NCBI GenBank assembly: GCA_963965975.1
Contig: OZ014423.1
Span: 1,612,001-1,676,000 of the forward strand
Source: Xestospongia bergquistia
Taxonomy: Eukaryota > Porifera > Demospongiae > Haplosclerida > Petrosiidae
Direction: 5' to 3'
Length of the DNA stretch: 64,000 bases
This document shows positions 1 through 9,957 of the stretch, piece after piece. Under the pieces are notes generated by a model. That model ran no database searches, was not told the DNA's origin, and saw only the letters and a program-made list of their open reading frames with translations. Position 1 is the stretch's first letter, and every line of letters begins with the position of its first letter. The position numbers and the translations under genes were made by a program.

Positions 1-333
1 CAGATTCGATTTCCTCAGTGATCTGAAAGCAATCTCTTGGTCTGCTCTTATTTTTCAAAAGTCATCCTCTCTTCCGTCTAGAGAATAATTGCATAATAAA
101 ACATCTGTACCAACTTGTTATAAGTTAAGACTGACAATATAATGGATACTTGTAATATATTAATCTTTATATATACAATACCCTGTTCTTTAATTTCATG
201 CTATGAAATTGGCCTGGATAATGATTAATGATGAATGGACAGGTCTTAATTATCTCAATATTATATATTCAATGTAGAAAATATTATGAAAGTGAAAAAT
301 GAAAAATAAGACGGAGTTGATAGCATAGCTATT
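1..333. repeat. Duplicated 3' flank of an MFSD1-like gene
   Basis: No gene is seen. This stretch is nearly the same as 4409-4732, the sequence lying just 3' of the intact MFSD1-like gene C, with small indels. It shows that the decayed copy beginning at about 334 was duplicated together with its downstream flank. Confidence 0.8.
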
Positions 334-1102
334 GTGTACTATTCAGTTTACTTTTAAGTTGTCTTCTTTTCCATCCAGATACATTAATTTGATAGAGTTT
401 AGGAAGAGTCATATCATTTGCAATTAAAACAAGAAGCACTGCCAATCCCAAAAAAGATAGACACGCATAAAATATTTGTACCATAAAATAACCACAGTGA
501 TCTACTACCAGACCAGCAATTATTGTAACAGATGATTGAAAAAGGTAAAAAAAGCTTCATGGATACCGTAGCCTGTTCCAAGCTGTTCAGGTTTAACAAT
601 CATTGCTATCATAGGAAACAAAGAAACTGTAAACAAAGAATATGAAATACCCCACAGATAGAAGCAACATAAGGTATAGCAGAACCATGGCCACTGAAAG
701 CAAAGAATAAGTGGTGATAAATCCCAATACTTATTGATAATAATATCCATATTGGTTTAAAACCAATTCTATCTATAATTAAACCCAGTATTGGAGACAG
801 AAAAATTGCCATTGTGAGAGATATTCCATATTTACAAACATAGTACAATTCTCCAATAGACACAAAACTTAAAACTGCTGCATAAAATATACCAGCTACA
901 GTTATTGTCAGCCAAAAAGAGAAAGGCAAGGTAAAAAGGCTATGACAACATTGTACTTGAGTTGATGGTACCACATTATATTTATAAAGGCAAACATGAG
1001 TATGAGGACACCAATCAAAAGGACACAACCTAGTCGTGAGTGATGGTTTGAAATAAAACTCATCTGCTCATAGGAAGATTCCATTGACATTGACAGCACT
1101 GG
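334..1102 (-). pseudogene. MFSD1-like transporter, decayed partial copy (copy A)
   Basis: The segment aligns base for base with the C-terminal two thirds of the intact gene at 4733-5914, but the frame is broken repeatedly. I see a small indel near 545, loss of one C in the C-run near 645, an in-frame deletion of about 33 bp near 808 that removes a conserved loop/helix edge, a deletion of about 37 bp near 983, and a 1-bp insertion near 1073. Homology stops at about 1102, inside the region encoding the N-terminal half; the first exon is absent. Beyond that point the sequence switches to MATE 3' flank. It was a 12-helix major facilitator related to MFSD1 and cannot make one now. High identity outside the lesions suggests recent decay, or repeated conversion from copy C. 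Confidence 0.85.
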
Positions 1103-1103
1103 T

Positions 1104-1700
1104 TGATCATCATGATTATTAGTATTTATTATATACATACACAATTTGCAAAAATTATTATTTGGCTATTAAATCAAAAGGTTATGATATAAAATATAAA
1201 ATGCACTCAGAAGCTACAGACTTTACATTACATTATATACCAGCTTCTTTTGACTAGATTTGACAACATCCATATAACTGAATAACAATCTTCCAGTATC
1301 AGCTGTCTCTTTGGCAGGTTTCATCATTTCACCTAACTTCTTTGAGTAAGGATGAAAGCAGCAAATGGGATATTCACTTCAGGAATGACACTGTTTCATA
1401 AGGAAATGGTACAATGATGCAGGATTTTGGAAGAACATCTGGTGTCAGTCATATTAAAAAACCTCTGGAATATACAAACTCTGTACAAGCTGATATAATC
1501 AATATGTCAATGTTGTTAATGACTTCAAGTACTTACTAAAATGAGTTGGAAAATAATTAAACAGTATCCACATACACATATGTTATAAGTATGTAATTAA
1601 TCTACTTTGGTGTGATTAGACACTCTCTTATGCATAAGGTTGGCCACCTGTGTAGACTGAGTCTATCTTACAATTCTGGAGGAAAACTATAGACCAAATG
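1104..1700 (-). pseudogene. UF-family pseudogene fragment with MATE 3' flank (psi-UF0)
   Basis: From about 1104 the sequence matches the 3' flank of the MATE genes (compare 11770-11910) and then runs, minus strand, through the last two exons and intron of the unrecognised UF family (compare 28793-29460). A conserved tryptophan codon in exon 4 is TGA here, the first codon of exon 4 is TAA, and sequence is missing between the last two exons near 1388. A scrap of exon 3 is recognisable up to about 1690. It is a dead fragment transplanted from the MATE/UF array into the MFSD1 array. Confidence 0.75.
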
Positions 1701-1705
1701 ACTTA

Positions 1706-1858
1706 CCCCAACAGACACAGAATTATAAAGAGTGATAGCTCAATATGAACTCCAACAATTTATCAATTAGTAATCTGCCTAATGGAGATTTAATAATATT
1801 TGGCCAGAAAAGGATTGAATATAGAAGGCTATACTGTACTGTGTTATGCTCTGTAACT
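1706..1858 (-). pseudogene. MFSD1-like exon-2 5' fragment
   Basis: This short segment matches the beginning of exon 2 of MFSD1-like copy D (7715-7858 region): the end of the first conserved block, helix 2 and the LLIDK-type loop are recognisable in reverse complement but with several substitutions and indels. It abuts the UF fragment directly, so the locus is a three-part mosaic (MFSD1 3' part, then MATE/UF, then MFSD1 5' part). It has no coding potential by itself. Confidence 0.65.
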
Positions 1859-2650
1859 GAGTACAAACCTATGTTAGATGCTATAATTCAAGTATAGTTT
1901 TTGGAAAATCTTGCAAATCGATTTTGTCAATATTTTATAGCTTGGTGCATTCAAAGATGGAGTCCATACACAAAATTTTACTGATATAAGTGTTAACTTT
2001 TTTCCGTTACAATTTCTCCCTTATTGTAGTACATAAGGTGTACATAAATATAGACAGTATTAGTTGGCTGAGAGATATTTAAAGCACCAATTTGCTCACA
2101 TAGATTTTCCCCAGTTCCAGTTTGATGACATACAGATTTTTTACCAAGTTCCACTAGTGGTGGTACATACAAGAGTGCAATCAGTTTATGGTCAATGGAA
2201 TTGGATGTGACCAGCTAATTGTTGCACTCAAATGGATAATACTGCTGGTAAGACAGATGTCTGGATTTATTGAGGCTAGCTTCTAGACTAAATGAACACT
2301 TACAATCTGGACTATGATAGGATTTGTCGAAAATAGATATGATATATAAGCCATGATGTCACAACCAGTATGTGTCATGTGATGACAACTGAAGAGTATT
2401 TCATTTTGAGGGCCGGTAGTTGGTGAGGAGATGATCAGTTAATACCGTTGAGTTAGGACAGTCATTTACAAGACAACACACCTTAGAATTTGATGACATG
2501 TCCAGTGAATATGTGGTATATACATTTATAGGCTAATAAAGTATAATTAATTAGACCTCATCCTGCTAATTATGAGCACTTTGTTATAATGGATATTGTA
2601 TTATTGATAAATGGTGATATATGAAATGTTAACTTGCAAGTGTCCAGTTG
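1859..2650. other. Intergenic, nothing recognised
   Basis: No open reading frame of note, no exon similarity to the neighbouring families and no clear repeat were seen on either strand. It separates the mosaic debris from the orphan zinc-finger exon. Confidence 0.5.
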
Positions 2651-2793
2651 TTAAATTTTGTTATGAATACGAGAATGGGTAGTTAGATTATCAGCATGAA
2701 CAAAACCTTTCTTACAGTTCTTACATATATAGGGCCTCTCTCCAGTATGAACACAACGATGTCTAGTAAAGTTACCAGATGTAATATAGTACA
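2651..2793 (-). pseudogene. Orphan C2H2 zinc-finger exon fragment
   Basis: On the minus strand this stretch encodes the end of one C2H2 finger (SGNFTRH, then H), the canonical linker HTGERPY, and one full finger with C-x2-C, F, L and H-x3-H ligands (CKNCKKGF ... LTTHSRIH), then NKI and a stop at 2651-2653. The first finger lacks its cysteine pair in frame, and I find no further fingers upstream before the divergent DNA near 2800. It is either a relic of a zinc-finger gene or the last exon of one whose other exons I cannot find. With MFSD1 sequence starting at 2828, a relic is more likely. Confidence 0.7.
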
Positions 2794-2827
2794 TGACAAT
2801 TCCCATATAATACAAAAATAAATAAGT

Positions 2828-4322
2828 TCATTCATATGGTTTATCATCCTGTATAGATCTTAAAGATTTTATGACTGCTGGTTTACAATTGATTTTCCTT
2901 AACTCTCTTCTTTTCCTTCCAGATATGTTCAATCGACAGAATTTTGGTTGAGTTGCATCAATAAGATTCATAATAATTATAAATGCTAACCCCATACAAG
3001 ACAAACCACCATAGAACAATTGCACCATAAAATAACCATAAGATCCTGCTATTAGCCCAATACTAGCTATAACGGATACTTGTACTATATTTATTATAGA
3101 TCCTTGTATACCATAGCCAGTTCCAAGTTGTTCTGGTTTTACAATTAAAGCTACCATAGGCCATAATGACGATGTGAACATTGAATAAGCTATACCACCA
3201 GAAAATGAAGCAATGTAAGCAATAGCAGTCTCATTATCACTGAAAGCTAGAAAGAAATGATGAAATACTCCAAGACTCACTGATACCAGTATCCATATTA
3301 AGTTAAAACCAACTCGATCAATTATAAACCCAAATAGAGGACACAAGAATATTGGAAAAAAGTATATGATTCCATTGATTAAATTGGCCATTGTGAGAGT
3401 GACACCATATTTATGAATATAATATAATTCTCCAATAGATACTGGACTTAAAATTGCCACATAAAAAGTAGCAGCTACAAAGACTATTAGCCAATAAGAG
3501 AGAGGTAACTTGTATAGGCCTTGACAATGTACTAAATGAGTCTTTGATATTGCAGTATAGTTAGCTCTTGAATACAAGTATCCTAATATTAGTGATGCTA
3601 TCAATCCCAAGAATAGCAAACCAGCACCAATTAAGAGAACAAAACCAAGTCGGACATGAGTAGATATCTGAGCAGTCATGTGTGTATAGAAAATATTATT
3701 AAGGTTGAGAGCAATGGCAGCACCTAGTCGACCAGCTCCAAGTAATATTCCATTGATTGTATTGACTTTGCCTATAAAACAAATACCAACATAGGTTCCT
3801 AAACATATAAAACTCATATTTCCACCAGCACCAGCAATCAAACGCCCTAATAACATAATCCAAAAGTGACTAACAAATCCTCCAACTGCCCAGATAATTT
3901 GTCCAATAAGACATAGTACTAGAAAAAATGACAATGCAATGTGAGCTCCAAGCACTTTATCAATTAGTAATCCTCCTATTGGAGCTACAATAATACTTGG
4001 GTAGAAATATAGTGAGTATAGAAGGGTATACTGTGCTGTGTTCACCTTCATTACCTGAAAATGAAAAATGTATATAGAGTCTACGTTTACACGTTTCAGA
4101 GGTTCAGGTTACCTCAATAATAGGCCTTTCTATTCCTGATGGTGTCTCCATTATGAAAAAAGTTGTTAGCACTGTAATACTCATCAGGATAACAAAAATA
4201 ACTTGATGTGGCTTTATACACGCACCTCCATTGTTCTTCGTTCTTCTAGTCACATCTGTACTGCCGTATGTAGGTTTAAAGAATGGAGTTAGTTTCTTCA
4301 TATTTGCGAGTGCCTTGTACAT
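2828..4322 (-). CDS. MFSD1-like major facilitator transporter (copy B)
   Basis: Two exons, 4113-4322 and 2828-4054, join in frame to about 478 aa. The protein is a 12-helix major facilitator. Helix 1 is encoded by exon 1 and the rest by exon 2. Family marks shared with animal MFSD1 include the VNTxxxxLLYS block after helix 1, the GGxLIDK loop, the GRxIAGxGG stretch of helix 4, and WPMVALIVKPEQLGTGYG before helix 11. MFSD1 is a lysosomal dipeptide exporter in mammals, so a lysosomal small-peptide carrier is the likely role (inference). Start could be the ATG at 4322 or at 4301. Unlike copies C and D, its short N-terminus shows no acidic dileucine signal, so its location may differ. The C-terminal tail is basic (GRKRRELRK). 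Confidence 0.85.
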
Positions 4323-4732
4323 GTGGTTAGTCGTAAAAACAGGATGTAGGCTGAGTCCAACTCTAAAAGTGTATTTGCATTATATTAGTAGTTGCTGTGC
4401 TGATGTTCAGATTTGATTTCCTCAGTCTGAGACAATCTCTCTTGCTCTGCTCTTGTTTTTCAAAAGTCATCCTCTCTTCCTTTTAGAGAATAATTGCACA
4501 ATAAAACATCTGTACTAACTTGTTATAAGTTAAGAACTTAGGACTGACAATATAATGTATACTTGTAATATTAATCTTTGTATATACAATAGTCTGTTCT
4601 TTCATGCTATGAAATTGGCCTGGAGAACGATTAATGATGAATGGACAGGTCTTAATTATCTCAATATTATATATTCAATGTAGAAAATATTATGAAAGTG
4701 AAAAATGAAAAATAAAAGAGTTGATAGCATAG
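4323..4732. repeat. Intergenic spacer between MFSD1-like copies; 3' flank duplicated at 1-333
   Basis: The spacer separates the start of copy B from the stop of copy C. Positions 4409-4732 are the paralogue of 1-333. No coding potential is seen; the promoter of copy B must lie here, but no clear core element stands out. Confidence 0.6.
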
Positions 4733-6223
4733 CTATTGTTTACTATTCAGTTTACTTTTAAGTTGTCTTCTTTTCCATCCAGACACATTAATTTGATATA
4801 ATTTAGGAAGAGTCATATCATTTGCAATTAAAACAAGAAGCACTGCCAATCCCAAAAAAGATAGACAAGCATAAAATATTTGTACCATATAATAACCACA
4901 GCGATCGACTACCAGACCAGCAATTATTGTAACAGATGATTGAAAAAAGTTATAAAAAGCTTCATGGATACCGTAGCCTGTTCCAAGCTGTTCAGGTTTA
5001 ACAATCATTGCTATCATAGGAAACAAAGAAACTGTAAACAAAGAATATGAAATACCCCCACAGATAGAAGCAACATAAGGTATAGCAGAACCATGGCCAC
5101 TGAAAGCAAAGAATAAGTGGTGATAAATCCCAATACATATTGATAATAATATCCACATTGGATTAAAACCAATTCTATCTATAATTAAACCCAGTATTGG
5201 AGACAGAAAAATTGGAATGAAATAAACAAGTCCATTAATTAGATTAGCCATTGTGAGAGATATTCCATATTTACGAACATAGTACAATTCTCCAATAGAC
5301 ACAGGACTTAACACTGCTGCATAAAATATACCAGCTACAGTTACTGTCAGCCAAAAAGAGAAAGGCAAGCTGAAAAGGCTATGACAACATTGTACTTGAG
5401 TTGATGGTGCCACATTATATTTAGCTTTGGTATACATGTACGCTAATATGATTGAAGCTATAAAGGCAAACATGAGTATGAGGACACCAATCAAAAGGAC
5501 ACAGCCTAGTCGTGAATGATGGTTTGGAATAAAACTCATCTGCTCATAGAAGATTCCATTGACATTGACAGCACTGGTGGCACCAAATCTAGCTACTGCA
5601 AGTAGCACTGCATTTACAGCACTGATTTTGTCCATGAAGCAAATAGCATCATAAGTTGCCACACATACAATAATCATTTCCCCACCAGCCCCGGCAATAA
5701 ACCGTCCTAATAGCATAAGCCAGTAGTGATTAACAAATCCTCCAACAGATACAAGAGACTGTCCAATGATACACAACACTAAAAACAGCATTGTGGCTAA
5801 CCGAATCCCAAATATTTTATCAATCAAAATTCCTCCAAGTGGAGCAAGAATAACAGTTGGCCAATAATAGATAGAATAAAGAAGGTTATATTGTGCAATG
5901 TCAACCTTCAGTACCTGTAAATATCAACTATAACTATAACGTAACTAAGTCATCATCATTACCTCAACAATAATTTTTTCCAAGCCAGTCAGTGCTTCCA
6001 TCATGAAGAATGTAGCAAAGAAAATGCCTCCCATTAATGAAATGAGAATCAATCGATATACCCATCCATGTGGTCTACACAATAAAAAGATGGTGTGTTT
6101 GTTATCATTGTTATCTGTGTAGTTATAACTGCTAGCATCTTGTAAGGACTTGTAGTTGTCTGCAGAATGTTTTCCTCTAACCTTGGATTGAGATATAAGA
6201 GGATGCCGTTCACAGTCATCCAT
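4733..6223 (-). CDS. MFSD1-like major facilitator transporter (copy C)
   Basis: Exons 5963-6223 and 4733-5914 join through a 48-nt GT-AG intron to about 480 aa. Exon 1 carries an N-terminal cytosolic tail of about 50 residues with ERHPLI near residue 5, a good [DE]xxxL[LI] lysosomal sorting signal of the type that directs mammalian MFSD1, then helix 1. Exon 2 begins V-L-K-V-D, matching the conserved VxVNT block, and carries helices 2-12 with GGILIDKIFG, GRFIAGAGGE and KPEQLGTGYG. The frame is open throughout, so this is the best preserved member and the evident parent of the decayed copy at 334-1102. The role is probably lysosomal efflux of small peptides or related solutes (inference from family). 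Confidence 0.87.
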
Positions 6224-6669
6224 GTTTACTGAACATAAGAAAAAACTTTATCAATATTAATGGTGTATATATAGTGCTAGCAAAGGTCACTTCATGATCT
6301 AAAGGTTGTTTTTATCTAAGATTAATAAACACAGCTGTATTTGAAAATAAGGTATTAGAATACCAAGTGAAATTAATACATTTAGGTTAAATGTAAGACT
6401 TAGGCGGTTTTCTTTGAGAAATAGCAAGTCAGCTTGGCAAAAAAATCAGTAAATTTAGAAGGAGTTACCAATAATTATTCAATTATAAGAGTTGCTATCT
6501 AATTATATAAGTCTGAAATGACACTCTTAATTAGGCTTAATTAGGAAGAGAATAAAATACTCAAAAGTATATCAACTTACAAGCAATTAATTGTTCAGTC
6601 AACGTGGTTATAAAAGAGAGGTTGGGCTTAAATTAATCAGATTAATTGGTTATACAGTTTGAATAAATA
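6224..6669. other. Intergenic spacer, nothing recognised
   Basis: AT-rich spacer between the start of copy C and the 3' end of copy D. No ORF, RNA gene or repeat was recognised. Confidence 0.5.
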
Positions 6670-8159
6670 TTAATTATTCTTGTGTAAACTATTGTTTCTC
6701 TTTTTCAAACGCCTCCTCTTCCATGCAGACACATTCAATCTACACTCTTTCGGTGCTATGGCATCAAAAACATTGAGAATAATTATCAATGATAATGCCA
6801 TGCAGGACAAACCACCATAGAATATTTGCACTATAAAATAACCTTGACAATCTGCTAGGATCCAACGCTAGCTGAAACAGATGCTTGTAGTATACTTATC
6901 ATAGATCCTAGTATACCATAGCCAGTTCAAGTTGTTCTGGTTTTACAATTAAAGCTACAATAGGCCATAATGATATTGTGAACATTGAATAAGCTATACC
7001 ACCAGAAAATGAAGCAATGTAAGCAATAGCAGTCTCATTACCACTGAAAGCTAGAAAGAAATGATGAAATACTCCAAGACTCACTGATACTAGTATCCAT
7101 ATTAAGTTAAAACCAATTCGATCAATGATAAACCCAAATAGAGGACACAAGAATATTGGAAAAAAGTATATGATTCCATTGATTAAATTGGCCATTGTGA
7201 GAGTGACACCATATTTATGAATATAATATAATTCTCCAATAGATACTGGACTTAAAATTGCCACATAAAAAGTAGCAGCTACAAAGACTATTAGCCAATA
7301 AGAGAGAGGTAACTTGTATAGGCCTTGACAATGTACTAAATGTGTCTTTGATATTGCAGTATAGTTAGCTTTTGAATACAAGTATCCTAATATTAGTGAT
7401 GCTATCAATCCCAAGAATAGTAAACCAGCACCAATTAAGAGAACAAAACCAAGTCGGACGTGATTTGAAACATGACTGGTTATATTTGAATAAAAGATAG
7501 TATTTATGTTAATGGTAAGAAGAGCTCCTAGTCGACCAATACCAATAAACAGTCCACTGACTGTATTGATCTTATCTATGAAGCAGATACCAGTATAAGT
7601 TGACAAGCATATGAAAATTATGTCTACACCAACCCCTGCAATAAAACGTCCTAGTAACATGATCCAGTAGTGACTAACAAATCCTCCTATAGACCAGACA
7701 ACTTGCCCCAAAAGAGACAGTATTATAAAGAGTGACAGTGTAATATGAATTCCAAGAATTTTATCAATTAGTAATCTACTTAATGGAGCTACAACAATAT
7801 TTGGCCAGAAAAGGATTGAGTAGAGAAGGCTATACTGTGCTGTGTCGACCTTCATTACCTGTATAATGTAAACAATTCATTTAACTTGGCTTAGAACAAA
7901 CCTCAATGATTATCTTTTCTAGTCCAGATGGCATTTCTATTATATAGTATGAAGTAAATGATAAACTGACAATCAGTGAAATGAGAACTACTTGATGAAA
8001 CCATGATGTTGAACGAAATAGCATGCCAGGTTTTTCAACTCTTATAGTTTGAAAACTCTCATCTGTACTGCTATCATTTGAAGACATAAACATCAAAGGT
8101 TGGTTTTCAGTATTGGTGTCATTTGATCTGTTCAAATTTGCTAGTTCGATACTTTCCAT
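6670..8159 (-). pseudogene. MFSD1-like transporter, frameshifted near the 3' end (copy D)
   Basis: Exon 1 (7902-8159) encodes a cytosolic tail with ENQPLM, a dileucine-like motif, and helix 1. Exon 2 starts at 7858 and stays open through helices 2-10. At 6924-6930 one base is missing relative to copy B, so KPEQL is followed by ELAMVY and a stop instead of GTGYG. The remaining helices 11-12 and the basic tail are still recognisable in other frames down to a stop at 6670, with a second 1-base deficit near 6865. As read, the protein would lose about 70 C-terminal residues and two helices. Everything 5' of the lesion is well conserved, so this is a recent loss, an allele, or assembly error. Confidence 0.75.
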
Positions 8160-8451
8160 TTCAAAAATAGAACGAAACGAATATCACAGTCCTTGTCATG
8201 GTCTAACTGTCAACACTAGTTTTTAACGTAACATCAGAACACACCTATCAGATTGCTAGTTAATGCTATTAAAGAACATGAAGCTCTTAAACTATTCTTC
8301 ATTATTTGATCTTTACCACACCCACTACTATTATTCACATACTGTATAACAGCTCTCCAAGTGAAACCTTTCTTATTAGTAATATTATAAGGAGACATCT
8401 GTTTAGTATTAAGTCACAGACGGAGTATAGGAGAGTCTAGAGGACAGAAGA
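8160..8451. promoter_or_regulatory. Shared divergent promoter region between the MFSD1-like and MATE arrays
   Basis: The 292 bp lie between the start codon of MFSD1-like copy D (minus) and that of MATE copy 1 (plus). The MATE side holds TATTATAAGG at 8383-8392 and the leader block GTATTAAGTCACAGACGGAG (8407-8426), which is preserved before all five MATE genes. The TATA-like element followed by a conserved leader supports a core promoter; direction toward MFSD1 is not marked by any clear motif. Confidence 0.55.
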
Positions 8452-9910
8452 ATGGATGATAGCTCTGTTGTGGAGGAGGCGACAACAACAGAGAATTCCA
8501 CAGAAACAATATATCAAACAGTTGATGAGGCACCCAAAACAAAAGGATGGGTGGTACAAATTGAGAACAAAAGTGAGTGTTATACATATACACAATAATA
8601 TATTTACCTGCTGAGCACTATTTTAAATGCTATGTTTTTAGAGACCAATCAGTCATCATCAGTATTCAGCTGTTATCGGAAAATTGCTACATATTTTAGG
8701 AGCATTGTGTGTGGTTGGATTAAAGATGAGACAATAAAACTAATTAAACTAGCATTTCCAATTGTTAGAAGAATTATTATACAATCCCTTTTATTAATTC
8801 CCCTCACTAGATTTTGACTCTAACCTTTCAGAATCTTATTCTATTCATATCACTGGTCTATGTTGGTCATATTAGTAATCGTTCATTAGAAATTGATAGT
8901 GCTGGTAAGAATTACTGCTTCACAATAACAGAGTGTATTGTTTTGTTCATATTTTATCATCTCCTGTTTGAGAACAGCTCTGGCTACTTCAGTAAGTATA
9001 TTCATGAGCAACAATTTAATTTAATTACTAATAAGAGTTCTGATGAAGTCCTAAGTAGAAATATTATTTGACTGCTTCAATCTCTTTAAATATAGTTTAG
9101 TAATATAACTGGTATCTCTGTTGGTATGGGACTATCAACTGCTGCAGACACATTGTGTTCACAAGTAAAGTTATTGCATTATCCACTCAACAAATACTTA
9201 ACAAATAATTAACAAATATTTAACATGTACTTTATTATCACAGGCTTATGGTTTTAAAAATTACAAACGTGTAGGACATATATTTCAACAAGGTATTGTC
9301 CAATACATTCAATATCCATTGTTCTCTAATTTATATCAATCCATTTATCCATTTGTTTATTTTATCTTTTTATTCATCCATTTGTCCATCAATCATCCAT
9401 CCATTTATCCACTCAATGTATTTATCATTTCTAGGAGTACTTATCCTCTTTCTATTATGTCTCTTTGTCTGGTGTGTATGGCTCAATACAGAGTCCTTGC
9501 TATTACTACTGCAGCAGAAACCATGTGTTGCTAGGTACATATATTGTAATGATAGTTACATCAATGTATATATAGATATGCTGGTCATTATGTCCAGATC
9601 TTTTGTCTAGCTCTACCAGTAAGAATTATTATGTTATAATTAATGATGAGTTGTTTTTATTATAGCCTATTTTTTTATATTGGATGTTACAGAAATATTT
9701 ACAGGCACAGGTAATAATGAGAAGAAATAAGTTTACATTTGATAGTTTGGTTCATTCTCAGAGCATTGTATGGCCATTTATAATTACTGGATTTCTTACT
9801 AATGTGGCTAGTGCTGTCTTTCATGCTATATTTGTAATTGGAGCTGATCTAGGAGTTAAGTAAGTATATTTATATAATTGATACTCTCTTTGACAATCCC
9901 TCTCTCTCTT

Positions 9911-9957
<47 letters not shown>

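Noticed and set aside
8814..9071. 85-codon frame NLILFISLVYVG... repeated in each MATE copy, read as a separate small membrane protein
   Set aside because: It reads through exon 3, two introns and the microexon of the MATE gene; only its first part is real coding sequence.
9296..9610. 104-codon frame overlapping the MATE helix-3 exon
   Set aside because: Intron read-through on both sides of the exon at 9435-9534, including the 41-nt intron.
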